DNA of 64,000 nt from Triticum aestivum. Its lineage: Eukaryota > Streptophyta > Magnoliopsida > Poales > Poaceae. The notes under the pieces were generated by a model. The model saw only the letters and a program-made list of their open reading frames with translations, had not been told where the DNA came from and made no database searches. Location of the stretch: assembly GCF_018294505.1 (NCBI RefSeq), contig NC_057795.1, positions 519,327,512-519,391,511 on the forward strand, in the 5' to 3' direction. The position numbers were made by a program, and so were the translations under genes. Shown here piece by piece: positions 46,020-56,738 of the stretch. Each line of letters opens with the position of its first letter. Position 1 is the first letter of the stretch.

Positions 46020-49000
46020 TGTCGGGACCCCGACTCAATGCCACATCGATCTAGCATGTAACACCTCATATCACTTTGCGGCCTCACGCACGGTATCCCC
46101 ACGGGTGTCGCCTTACTTTTGCCCGGGACCGTTTGCGCCTTTTGGCACACGTATATGATGGTGTCGCTAGCATCCATATGATAAAGAGCCCGGGCTGACA
46201 TGGCTAGTCGTAAACCCAAAGTGGCACTAACTTACAGGGACAGGCATCCATGACCCAGCATCGAACGTGTCGGTCATCAGCGAGTGAATCCAGGCTGTAG
46301 CACTGGACTAACAGGACTCCGGTGAACCGGGCTGTAGCGGGCTAGCAGGACTCCGGTATTCATCGCGTGACATTTCCCCGAAGGGACAGACACAGGATCG
46401 AAGAAGGACACATGCCGGCCAACCTAAGTGTTCCGGAGCAGTAGCAAGCTACCAGGGCTCAGTGGAAGAACTAGGAGACATTTCCCGGTAAGAGAGTCTA
46501 CTAAGGATAAACAACTAGATAGTCAGATCCCACACATAGCAATACACATTATACGTACGCATAACATGCAAGTATGTGCTGTACAACATGGCATCACAGC
46601 ATAACTCAACAACTCAAATAGATAAAGGCTCAGAAGAGCCATCATAGCATTTATTGCAAACAGGGGTCACAAAACCCATCATACAGAGCATACAAGCAAC
46701 AAGCGGAAGCATTACATGTCTGGGTACAGCCATCTACAAATGAAAAAGGCTGAAGAGCCTGACTATCTACAACATCAGATCAAGATCATAGCTGAGGTAC
46801 TAGCTACTAGTCGAAGTCCACGAGAACACTAGTAAGACCGAAGTCTCCGCTGCAAAAGCATAAATAAAGCAAAATGAGTACAAAGGTACTCAGCAAGACT
46901 TACATCAGATCCTATCATACATGCATTTGTATCAAGAGGGTAATGTGGGGTTTAGATGCAGCAAGCCAGCTTTGACTCTGTGGCTATCCTGTTCTACGAC
47001 TACCAGAAACTCTTGAGGTGAAACAACGTACACGAGTCCACTAATCACCACACAATACACTACTATGGATTCATCCCCGTCTCCCTACGAGAAGGCCATC
47101 CATAGCACTCACACTTGTCTTGAGCATTTTATAGTATCCACTTCAAGTTGTCTATGTACCATGTAAGCATCCAAGAAGTCCATAACCGCGGACCCGGCTA
47201 TTCGAATAGATCATGTTAACCCTGCAGGGGTGTACTTCTTCACACACGCTCTCGCCACTTACCGCCATGTACACGTCATGTATCTCGGCAACCTTCAAGG
47301 GGAAGCCTGGCGAGGGTGTCGGCCACGACCTGACTAACCACACAAGACTCTAATCCAGGTTTATCGCCTATTCGGGTTCCATCCGCAAGGAGATCCGGCC
47401 GGGGTTTCACTCACGGCCCCAAACGATGTGTGCAGGGTTCCCAAGCCCACCTCGCCGGATGGATCTACGCTTGGTACACCGTGCCACTGGTGCCTAGTCT
47501 GTCCCAAGCCCACCTGGCCGGGTGCCACTTGGTAGACTACTAACAGTACCTACAAACACCAGAAACTAGTTGCGACTCCTGGACAGAGACCAAGTTGGTT
47601 AATAAGTCGAGAGGGGTCGAGTTACCGGAACCCAATGTGTGGTAGTATCGAGTCATTGGACAACATACGTAGAACTCAGTGCTTAAGGACGGTTCCAGTG
47701 AGACAACCCACCATGTACTCCTACATGGCCTCTCACCGCTACCTTTACCAAATTGTGTTCACACACACTTCATTCTCAGCATCAGAACATATCGTAACAC
47801 TCCAATTCATTCCCAATGAATCAGACCTGACACAACTCTAAGCAATAGCAGGCATAGCATGGTAGGAACACATCAGTGGCTTCAATCAACTCCTACACAT
47901 GCTAGTGGGTTTCAACTAGTTACTATGGCAATGACAGGTCATGCAGAGGAATGGGTTCAACTACCGCAGCACAAAGTAGCAGATGAATCGTTGTTGTCCT
48001 AATGCAATAACTGAGAGCAGGAGCGAGAGAGTAGGGTTTTATCGAAATGAACAAGGGGGTTTGCTTGCCTGGTAAATCAACAAGGGAGGCACTGCTTCAT
48101 AGACAGGCACTCTGGAACGGTCTCCGGAGCAAGACCTATCGAGAAGGAACGGTGCCGGAAATCAACACACAAACATATGCAACAATATGATGCATGAACA
48201 TGGCATAAAGATGTGATGTTGTTTGAGCTAATGCAACTAGAAATCATTTGGTTTGAAGTCCATTTGAACCAAAGGTTCAAATGCATCTCCAGGATAAGCT
48301 CCTATATATGCCATAATGTGTTTTCTCATATACAGCATGTATAAGTTGGTTTTTCATGCATGAAACTGTTGGGTTTCGTAGTAATTTCAAAAAATTTCCT
48401 ACGCGCACACAGGATCATGTGATGCATAGCAACGAGGGGAGAGTATTGTCTACGTACCCAACGCAGACCGACTGCGGAAGCGATGACACGACGTAGAGGA
48501 AGTAGTCGTACGTCTTCTCGATCCAACCGATCAAGTACCGAAACTACGGCACCTCCGAGTTCGAGCACACGTTCAGCTCGATGACGATCCCCGGACTCCG
48601 ATCCAGCAAAGTGTCGGGGAAGAGTTTCGTCAGCACGACGGCGTGGTGACGATCTTGATGAACTACAGCAGCAGGGCTTCGCCTAAACTCCGCTACAGTA
48701 TTATCGAGGAATATGGTGGCAGGGGGCACCGCACACGGCAAAGGAATAGATCACGTGTATCAACTTGTGTCAACTTGTGTGTTTAGAGGTGCCCCTGCCT
48801 CCGTATATAAAGGAGCCAAGGGGGAGGAGGCGCCGGCCAGGAGGAGGTGGCGCAGGAGGAGTCCTACTCCTACCGGGAGTAGGACTCCCCCCCAATCCTA
48901 TTCCAACTAGGATTCCCAAGGGGGAAAGAGGGAGAGGGGTGGCCGGCCACCTCTCCTAGTCCTACTAGGACTAGGGGAAGGGGGAGGCGCGCAGCCCCTT

Positions 49001-51804
49001 GGGCTGCCCCTTTCTCCTTTCCACTAAGGCCCATGATGGCCCATATGGCTCCCGGGGGGTTCCGGTAACCTCCCGGTAACCCGGTAAAATCCCGATTTCA
49101 CCCGGAACACTTCCGATGTCCAAACATAGACTTCCAATATATCAATCTTTATGTCTCGACCATTTCGAGACTCCTCGTCATGTCCGTGATCACATCCGGG
49201 ACTCCGAACAACCTTCAGTACATCAAAATGCATAAACTCATAATATAACTGTCATCGTAACCTTAAGCGTGCGGACCCTACGGGTTCGAGAACAATGTAG
49301 ACATGACCGAGACATGTCTCCGGTCAATAACCAATAGCGGGACCTGGATGCCCATATTGGCTCCTACATATTCTACGAAGATCTTTATCGGTCAGACCGC
49401 ATAACAACATACGTTGTTCCCTTTGTCATCGGTATGTTACTTGCCCGAGATTCGATCGTCGGTATCCAATACCTAGTTCAATCTCGTTACCGGCAAGTCT
49501 CTTTACTCGTTCCGTAATACATCATCTCACAACTAACATATTAGTTGTAATGCTTGCAAGGCTTATGTGATGTGTATTACCGAGAGGGCCCAGAGATACC
49601 TCTCCGACAATCGGAGTGACAAATCCTAATCTCGAAATACGCCAACCCAACATCGACCATTGGAGACACCTGTAGTACTCCTTTATAATCACCCAGTTAC
49701 GTTGTGACGTTTGGTAGTACCCAAAGTGTTCCTCCGGTAAACGGGAGTTGCATAATCTCATAGTCATAGGAACATGTATAAGTCATGAAGAAAGCAATAG
49801 CAACATACTAAACGATCGGGTGCTAAGCTAATGGAATGGGTCATGTCAATCAGATCATTCTACTAATGATGTGACCTCGTTAATCAAATAACAACTCATT
49901 GTTCATGGTTAGGAAACATAACCATCTTTGATTAACGAGCTAGTCAAGTAGAGGCATACTAGTGACACTCTGTTTGTCTATGTATTCACACATGTATTAT
50001 GTTTCCGGTTAATACAATTCTAGCATGAATAATAAACATTTATCATGATATAAGGAAATAAATAATAACTTTATTATTGCCTCTAGGGCACATTTCCTTC
50101 AGAAACTAGTACAGATGGAAAGATTGCATTTTTCTGATAATTTTTCATATATAAATTATTTTAATCTGAGCTACGGTTGAATTGTTATGAATTTTTGAAG
50201 TTTAAATCAATTTCTGGAATTTCCTGATTTAATTTAAATCCAGAAATCATATTATTCCGCCAGCATGACGTCATCACTACATCAGCGGTCAACGCGGCTG
50301 GCTGGGGTCAAACCTGACGTGTGGGGTCCACACGTCAGTGACACTGGGGTTAACCCCGAGTCAAACCTGGCTGATTAGCTTTGACTAAGCCCTGGGCCCA
50401 CTGGTCAGCGTCAGTAGGTGGGGATTAGTGCCTAATTAACAAAGCCACGTTAGCCCGCCGGAGTTCTAGCCGGCGGCGACCAATAGCGCGGCGGCGACTC
50501 ACCGGACTTGCGCTACAGGCGGCGTTTGGTCGCGCGAGGACCACCGGGGCGTAGCCCGGCGCGGTGGGGGGTTGCGGGGGCGCCGGAGCTCACCGGAGCA
50601 AAGCTCACGGCAGCGGCCGGAGCTCGGCAACTTGCGGCCGCGGCGTTGTGGTGCACGGCAGTGGAAGCGGAGGGCTCCTACGGCCTCCTGGCGTCACCAG
50701 GAACACGGTGACGCGCGCGGGAGTGACTGGCTTGGGCTCATGCCACCGTGGCGCCATGGCCGGCGGCGAGGGACTTACGGGCGTGGTGGTTGAGCTAGCT
50801 AGACGGGGCAAACGAACATGGGGAGGAGGGGGTTCGGTGCGGGGGCTCACAGCGAGACCAGCGAGCGCGAGGGCGAGGTCGGGGATGCCCGGTAGCTCCC
50901 GAATCGCCGGCGAGGATCCACGGCGGCCGGAGGCGAATTTGGCGACGGCGACGGCTCCACGGGGTGCTCCGTCTTGCGTGGCTCGACGAGGAGGTAGAGG
51001 GGGTCGCGGCGGATCTGGGGAGCGTGTCGGGAAGGCGAGGGAGAGGCGGTGGCTACGGTGATGCCCGTCGGCGGCGGCGGTGGTTCTCGGGTGAGAGAGA
51101 GAGAGCAGGGGGAGAGGAGGAGGGCGAGGGAGAGGGAGTGAGAGCGGTGCGGGGCAGCGCGTGGCGACGTTCCGGACGTCCAGGCGTCGAGGGGGAGGAC
51201 AGGCAGGCAGGTGCCGTGGCGGCACGGTGGTGCGCACGCATCGGCCACACGCCCTGGCCTCCTGGCCGGAGGTGGAGGACGACTGGTGCTAGCCAGTCGG
51301 CTGGGCCGGCCAGCTGGGCCGCACAGTGCCAGGCCTCAGGTGAGCACAGGTAGGCATTTTTTTTAATTTTGTTTTCTTTTCTCTTTTCTGGCATTTGTTT
51401 GGTTCAATAAAAATACTAAACCATTTTATTTGCTTATGCCAATTTTTGTAGGGGCTAATGGTATTATTCCAGAGCTCCTCGACAAAGGGCACAATTTTTG
51501 GACATATATTAATATATATAACTAATATATTTCCAATGCAAATATTTATCGAATTAATCCAAATGGCCAAAATTAAATATCCATGAGCTCCTAAAAATAT
51601 TGGTTGATTTTTTTATCTCTGTCCAATATTTTCAGAGAGCAACATGAGCATTTTCTTGGACCCTTTTGGAGAAATTTTTATTTGGGTCATTTTCAAAAAT
51701 GATTCTGAGGGTTCCACCAATCCTCATTTCAAATTTAAATGAGATTTAAACATGATGCACAAATGACTAGCTAGTCTAGGTCATACCAGACTAGGGATGT
51801 GACA
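46020..51804 (-). repeat. 5' LTR of the minus-strand Gypsy, carrying a Copia solo LTR
   Basis: 5785 bp including the 1735-bp Copia LTR and its 5-bp duplication, so the LTR proper is about 4.05 kb. Minus-strand start TGTCACATCCC, end GGGTCCCGACA. 50450-51350 is strongly GC-rich with GA-rich runs near 51090-51150. The long ORFs there (50564-51061, 50605-51237) are compositional. Confidence 0.88.
48367..50101. mobile_element. Solo LTR of a Copia element (Angela/WIS/BARE-like)
   Basis: 1735 bp from TGTTGGGTTTCGTAG to GGGCACATTTCCTTCA, flanked by GAAAC on both sides (48362-48366 and 50102-50106). TATA box GTATATAAAGG near 48802. The text, including CGAGATTCGATCGTCGGTAT and GCCTCTAGGGCA, is familiar from Angela/WIS/BARE LTRs; family name from memory only. 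No internal Copia sequence, so it is the product of LTR-LTR recombination. Confidence 0.88.
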
Positions 51805-51867
51805 AGTTTTTTATTTTTTGGTTGTTACCATCTTATTTTTCGTTTTTCTTTTGTTCTATGCCCGTAG

Positions 51868-52887
51868 ACTGGTGTTGCTGCTTGTGATGTGCACAAAGAG
51901 TCCTACGATGGCTCTGGAAAGGATGAGGTCTTGGCTGATGCATCGTCCCCTCTGGATGTTGTAGCTGATAAGGTATAGTTGTATTACTTGTTCTGTTAGT
52001 GGGTTCTTATCTAATTTTTTGTTGTTTGTTATAAACTTGATGTACGCTATTATGTTCACTCTTATGCATTTTCATTTACATATGTTAGCTGCAATAGTTT
52101 TACATGTGTGAGCTTCATTCTTTGACAGAAGTGAACTGCAGTTCTTTTCGCCTGCGCGGTCCATATTGTTTTACATACGTAAGCTTCATTATTTTAACAT
52201 AACTGAACTGCAGCGTTTGACAAAGTGAACTGCAGTTCTTTTTTATGTATATGTGGGTTGCAGTTCTAGTTGTTTTGACACACGTGTGTTGCAGTTGTTT
52301 TGCATATGTGGACTGCAGTTGTTCTGTGTATGTTGTCAGCAGTCTTTGACATAAGTGTGCTCTGTGTTGTTGTGTTAATTATCCCCACGCTCATTTTTGT
52401 GTTATTGTGTGTTTTTTAAACTTTCCATAGCTTGGAGAAGAAAACATGGAAGTTCACGTTGATCTGAATCAGGGCAGTTGTGCTGTTGATGGTGGTGGCA
52501 GTGTTGATGCTTTTGCATCGGTTGCCGTTGACTGTGCAGATCCTTCTATAGCTCAAGGATCCCATGATGCTGTCCCCCCTAGTCGGCATGAAGATTCTGA
52601 TGTTGGCATTGAAAAGCCGCTGGAGAATGTCGCCCTTGCTGTTAGTGTTGTTGCTTCCCCTGATTGTCTGGCGTCCAACGATGTTCCGGAAGTATCGAGA
52701 GTGGAGCCTCATGTAGTTTAAGTATCTAAGGACGTTGTCGTTGACCAGACTGTTGTAAATCTAGAGAATGCTGATGTTGCTGCAGAAGGGCAGTCCAGTG
52801 AGGTTGTGGTGGATTCGTCGCAACCTATCCAAGAAAATATTTTGGTCAGCTCAGAAGAACAACAGCCTGAAGACTCTGACACTGAAG
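51868..52887 (+). pseudogene. Ulp1-type gene exons 7-8, acidic linker
   Basis: Exon 7 (51868-51972, 35 codons, TGVAACDVHKES...) follows CCCGTAG, just right of the Gypsy insertion. Exon 8 (52431-52887) starts LGEENMEVHVDL and is rich in Val, Asp, Glu and Ser, a likely disordered linker. TAA at 52719 breaks it. Its 3' end joins the next exon in phase only if the donor is GAAG/GCAAGA, a GC-AG intron. Confidence 0.6.
52080..52370. repeat. GAACTGCAG-type motif cluster in an intron
   Basis: The word CTGCAG or TTGCAG, mostly within GAACTGCAGTT or GGACTGCAGTTGTT, occurs about seven times in 290 bp, loosely spaced with ACATACGTAAGC-like text between. The related ACTGCAT occurs across the whole host segment. 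Confidence 0.5.
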
Positions 52888-53088
52888 GCAAGAGTTTTGT
52901 TTCGCGCAGTGTAGTTGAAGTTTTTCTCATTCATTTTGTTTAATTACTATGGTATCTGTATTAGATGTTAAATGATAAGTGAAACTTTATCTTTTGTCTA
53001 TGATTTTCAAAATAGCTACTAGAATTTCCTTATCTTAAAATTTAAACTTCATTCTTTGGATAAGTGAACTTCATCTTTTTTATTACAG

Positions 53089-53671
53089 ATGACGAACTTC
53101 CTATTGTGACACCGTCGAGCATTGATCTAGCTCTTCTGAAAAGATACAATGAGTTGTACGCTGCTGTTACGAGGGTTCGGAAGGACAAGAAGAAGTATGG
53201 TTTTTTAGAAATTGTTTTGTTCATATGTATTTTCTAATTTTGGTATTTACCCCTTTTTCTTTGTTTTTATTTTTTTAGTATCTTATGTTTCAGTTTTTTA
53301 TGAAAATTTCAGGGACATGATTGCTTTTAAAACTGAGATGGCTGATATTACCATTAGCGAAGTTGGTCAATCCTTTTGGGATAAAGGGATGCTCACTACA
53401 AGCCTTGTAGATCTTGGGGTTTCTTTGCTGGTAGATAAGTTTAAGGGATCTTCGACAATGGTTGCCCCGTACCATATTTGTGTAAGAATGCAGAAATTTT
53501 TGTTTTTTTATTTTCTTTTCTGATTTCGTGCGACGACCTGTTTGCTTGAGCACTATTTGATTTTTGGTTTTGTTTCGGCAGACAAATATTTGGAATGGTG
53601 GTACTGTAGGCAGGAGTGTTAAAATGATGTTCTCTTCAAAAGCCGAGGAGCGTGTTGATAAAAAGGATATG
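53089..53671 (+). pseudogene. Ulp1-type gene exons 9-11, pre-protease region
   Basis: Exons 53089-53194 (DDELPIVTPSSIDLALLKRY), 53313-53481 (DMIAFKTEMADITISEVGQS...) and 53582-53671 (TNIWNGGTVGRSVKMMFSSK) join in phases 2, 0 and 0 with consensus donors GTATGG, GTAAGA and GTGAGT. The third exon ends KKDM just before the catalytic exon and forms the first part of the Ulp1 fold. No stop here. Confidence 0.65.
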
Positions 53672-53781
53672 GTGAGTGACGTTTTTATGTGTCGAAAACT
53701 ATATTTTGTGTGTTTGTTTTTATAATGTTCTGTTTCTTCTTCTTATAATAATTTTATTTATTTATTTCGTGCTTCCAACAG

Positions 53782-54272
53782 GTCCTCTTTGCAACTTTTG
53801 ATCCGCTAGAGATGAGGGATGGCGTTGGTCATTATTGCGTAGTTGCGTTAAATGTGAAAGAAAGGTGGTTTGAATTTCTTGACTCGCTCAATAAACCTGG
53901 CAGCCCTGATGCGATCAGGGTTTTTAGGAGGATGGTTAAAAATATAAAGCGTGCATGGAAAGAAGGAAGCTCAAGTTCTGATGAGCCGCTAAATCCTCCT
54001 ACACTTGATGAATTTGTGTTTAAACATGTCATTGTGCCACTGCAGCCAAATGGGCGTGTTCTGTACAACCCCTCTCCAGCATACTGCTCAAGTTTTTTTT
54101 ACTTCACTTTGTGAAACTAATGTTTTTTATTCTTTTATTGCAGGCATGATTGTGGATTCTATATGTTTCAATTCTTGCAGACCTGGGATGGTGTTCGAGT
54201 TGCTAAGTTTGGGGTGGAGCACATTGCCTACATCAGAAAGGCCATGCTCTATAGCTGGCTCACATCGAGGAA
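53782..54272 (+). pseudogene. Ulp1 (C48) catalytic domain, first copy
   Basis: Exon 53782-54053 carries the catalytic His in GHYCVVALN (53830-53832), the Asp in FEFLDSLN (53881-53883) and the oxyanion Gln in VPLQPNG (54043-54045). After a short intron the Cys is in HDCGFYMFQF (54151-54153). Spacing Q-x5-C and the DCG context are canonical for Ulp1/SENP proteases, which hydrolyse SUMO-type isopeptide or precursor bonds. The phase requires a donor at GG/GCGTGT, i.e. GC instead of GT; it may be a mutated GT. The domain itself has no stop, so the catalytic set is preserved although the gene as a whole is broken. The border after SWLTSRK is unclear. Confidence 0.78.
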
Positions 54273-54390
54273 GTGTTGCCTTGATTTAACATTACTTCTA
54301 TTTTTTGCAGATAAAGGTTGTTTTAGTGAACTTCTTTATCCTCCCTTTATTTATTTTTTGTCTACTGCTTGGTTCCGCTTCTTATGGTCA

Positions 54391-54615
54391 AGTGGGCTGC
54401 ATTGTTCTTTATATGCGGGCTGCATTGTTGTAGAGAAGTGTGGGCTGCATTGCTGTAGACAAGTGTGCTGTATTTAATGTAGACTAGTGTGCTGCATTGC
54501 TGTAGACTAGTGGGCTGCATTGCTGTATACAAGTGGACTGCATTGATGTAGAGAAATGGGCTGCAATGATGTAGACAAGTGGGCTGCATTGCTGTATACA
54601 AGTGGACTGCATTCT
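54391..54615 (+). repeat. Intronic minisatellite, about 24-bp unit
   Basis: Around nine copies of a unit near GTGGGCTGCATTGCTGTAGA with CAA or CTA spacers, in the intron between the two protease-like domains. Each unit carries the GCTGCATTG word related to the ACTGCAT motif of the region. Confidence 0.85.
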
Positions 54616-54688
54616 ATTTTTCTTTATACATGATTTTGGTTTTGTATTTTGTGCTGAGTGTTTCCATGCTTTTTCTACACGTTTTTAG

Positions 54689-55678
54689 GTTTTGATGGGG
54701 GGCTTCATGAAGATTGTACATCACTATTTGAGTCCCAGGGTTCTGAGGTGGTTATGGAGGATAGTGTCATTGAAATCTCTCCAGATAATTCTAGTTCTTT
54801 GGCTAGAGATTGTTTGAACACAAATGTGGCGTCTGGACCTGATGGTGGAAGTGTCTCTCGACCTAGCTCTCCACACAATGTATTTGATGTTGATGATGAT
54901 GATTTTGTTACGCCGTGTCCACGTGTCACTAGGACAAGGAGTGCAGCAATTAATCGTCCTCCTGTGGATGAGGTTGAAGTATTTTCAAACAAGAGGGCAG
55001 GTGAGAGGGCTTTTAAGTTGAGATGCTCTATAGAGAAATTGAAGCCTTCGAGGTTCAAATATATTGATGAGGCGAGGAAAATAAAGGATCTTGTTCTTAG
55101 CAAAGATTTTGTAACCAAATACCACGAGTAAGTTTTATGTGTGTGCCCTTCATCCTTTTTGTGTGTTTTGTTTTTAATTTTGATTTTATTGATCCCATCT
55201 GTGTATGTTTACTGCAGGAACACGTTCTTTATGGTGAATAGTCCTTTTGGTGATGTCGATACTTACATTGTTGACTATATCTATGATACATTTGACAAAG
55301 GAGCTTCAATGCATTCGTATCTCATGGATTTTGTCATCAAGTACTGGAAGTAAGACCCTGAATTGGGTTTAGCTTATCATTCGGGTGAACGTGTGCTACT
55401 TTCACCTTTATTTAACATGGTTAACATTTGCTGTCATTTTTTCCTATTGTACTGGCTTTTTCATGTCAATGCCTGCTTGCATTGTTTGTTCTTTTTTCAT
55501 GTCCTTTTTTTGTTCTTTTTTCTGTGCAGTACGTTCTTCAAACGGAAACTTTGTGGCGAGAGATAATGATGGAAACCCTGTGTTGCCAGTTGTGCATAGC
55601 TCGTTTGTTTTAGAAGATGCGGTTAAGCAGTTCAAGGTTTTTGTGAGCGACAACGCAAACCTGTTGGATACAAAACTG
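54689..55678 (+). pseudogene. Ulp1-type gene exons between the two protease-like domains
   Basis: Exon 54689-55127 (FDGGLHEDCTSLFESQGS..., with acidic FDVDDDDF and a basic helical part KLRCSIEKLKPSRFKY) ends before GTAAGT. Exon 55218-55349 (NTFFMVNSPFGDVDTYIVDY) joins in phase 2. Exon 55530-55678 reads RSSNGNFVARDNDGNPVL and is off by one base relative to the previous exon, so a base was lost or the acceptor differs. The latter two exons look like the first half of a second protease fold. Confidence 0.6.
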
Positions 55679-55813
55679 GTAAGTTCATTGTTTTCCGTCA
55701 TTTATTTTCCTGGTTTGTTGCATTTCTTTTTATAGTTATTTTTGGAACAGTGGTCCTGGTGCTACGTGTCGAAACAACTTCTCATTTCATTTTTGTTTTT
55801 TTGATGTGAACAG

Positions 55814-56738
55814 ATTATGATGTCGCGCTCCAAGGATGGTCAGTATTCCTTATACACGATGAACCAGCATCACCAGACGCTTGATATCCATGACAGTATG
55901 AAGTACACTGGCCATCCTGATGTCACGACAAAGTGGCACAGGACTGACTACCACGCAGATTGCACTGAAGTGGTATGTCATTTTTTCTTGCCAAGCGCAA
56001 AGCTTCTTTGTGTTTCTCCTACTGCAGTTTTTTTATAAATTGCACATGCAATGTTAGCACACATAGAACCACATTTGTTTTATGTAGTACACTGCAACAT
56101 TTGCGTGACAGAACTGCATTTTCTCACACCCCCCATAATCTGTGTAAAAAGGGTAAAAGGAAATGACCTTGCGTGCACTTAAAAGAGGGACTGTCTAGAC
56201 GTTTGAGAACAACTTTTGTATTTTTTTGGTTCGACTGAATAGCAACTTGATCTGTGATGTGTGTTATTTTTACCTTGTGCTTCCTTTTTTTGGCCAGATG
56301 AGGAGGATGACTCAGCTCCTGAAGGCGATTTATGGTGAAAAAATGTATAAATCGAAGAACCACCCTGACTGGGTTAAATTGGCAGAGAAGCCCTCTTACC
56401 CGGTCGTGCCAGCGCAGGGAGCAAATGAGTGCGGAATCTATGTTCTGTGGATGACGCAGTTGTATGACGGCCAATGTCTAGTTGAGAGAATTTTGAAATC
56501 CGACGTAACACCCTCTCTGTTTTCTTGTTTTTCTTGTTACTTTTTTATTATTTTAATTTTTTCAATTTTTTGTTCTTTATGACAACCTTTTTTTAATCAC
56601 TGGTCTGCATTTTTTTAATTTTCTTTTTTCAGCCTGCTGCTCTTCAATCCTTCGAACATATTGTGTCATGAAGACATGCCGCTTGAGCTACGTGATCTGA
56701 TTGCGGACCTCGGGCTCACTTCCCTGTCGCAATCGTAA
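55814..56738 (+). pseudogene. Second Ulp1-like domain, His replaced, and gene 3' end
   Basis: Exon 55814-55972 aligns with the first domain: KDGQYSLYTMN against VGHYCVVALN places Gln (CAG, 55841-55843) at the catalytic His, and the Asp in DIHDSMK (55892-55894) lies at the same distance of 17 residues. Exon 56298-56504 holds VVPAQGANECGIYVLWM, with Gln at 56415 and Cys at 56430, one residue closer together than usual and Glu instead of Asp before Cys. So three of four catalytic positions remain. The last exon gives a stop at 56671 in the predicted phase, or LLLFNPSN...SLSQS to 56738 one base off; the second looks more like a real C-terminus. Confidence 0.65.

Larger units (their letters stand above)
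40156..51804 (-). mobile_element. Minus-strand Gypsy element (tRNA-Met primed), internally deleted, with composite LTRs
   Basis: Begins TGTCGGGACCCC (plus strand) and ends GGGATGTGACA, flanked by TSD AGTTT (40151-40155 and 51805-51809), inside an Ulp1 intron. On the minus strand the order is 5' LTR (51804-46020), PBS for initiator tRNA-Met, gag, protease, reverse transcriptase up to the thumb, then a deletion that removed RNase H, integrase and the start of the 3' LTR. PBS, LTR length of about 4 kb and gag style suggest a chromovirus of the Tekay/Del type, but the chromodomain end is missing. The two LTR copies differ at only about a dozen positions over 3.1 kb, so the insertion is recent. 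Confidence 0.9.
13375..56738 (+). pseudogene. Ulp1-type (C48) cysteine protease gene with two protease-like domains, split by retrotransposons
   Basis: About twenty exons can be traced: 13375-13411, 13580-13714, 14027-14673, 14786-15318 continued at 38897-39235, 39355-39882, 39966-40019, 51868-51972, 52431-52887, 53089-53194, 53313-53481, 53582-53671, 53782-54053, 54144-54272, 54689-55127, 55218-55349, 55530-55678, 55814-55972, 56298-56504 and 56633-56738. Phases agree at most junctions. Together they give about 1,600 codons: a charged N-terminus, a globular grass-specific domain, a linker, a canonical Ulp1 catalytic domain and a second degenerate one. Ulp1 proteases cleave SUMO-like conjugates; transposon-borne relatives (for example Kaonashi MULEs) are known in plants. 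TAG at 38960, 39463 and 39547, TAA at 52719 and a one-base loss near 14865 show it is broken. Two phase mismatches (54272/54689 and 55349/55530) and the last junction remain unresolved. Confidence 0.8.

Noticed and set aside
50508..51394. Long overlapping ORFs on both strands (up to 210 codons)
   Set aside because: They lie in a GC-rich, GA-repeat part of the Gypsy 5' LTR, have low-complexity Arg/Gly/Pro/Ser translations, and overlap on all frames as expected from a stop-poor composition.
54362..54601. Minus-strand ORF rich in HLYTAMQPT repeats
   Set aside because: It is the translation of the 24-bp minisatellite inside an intron.
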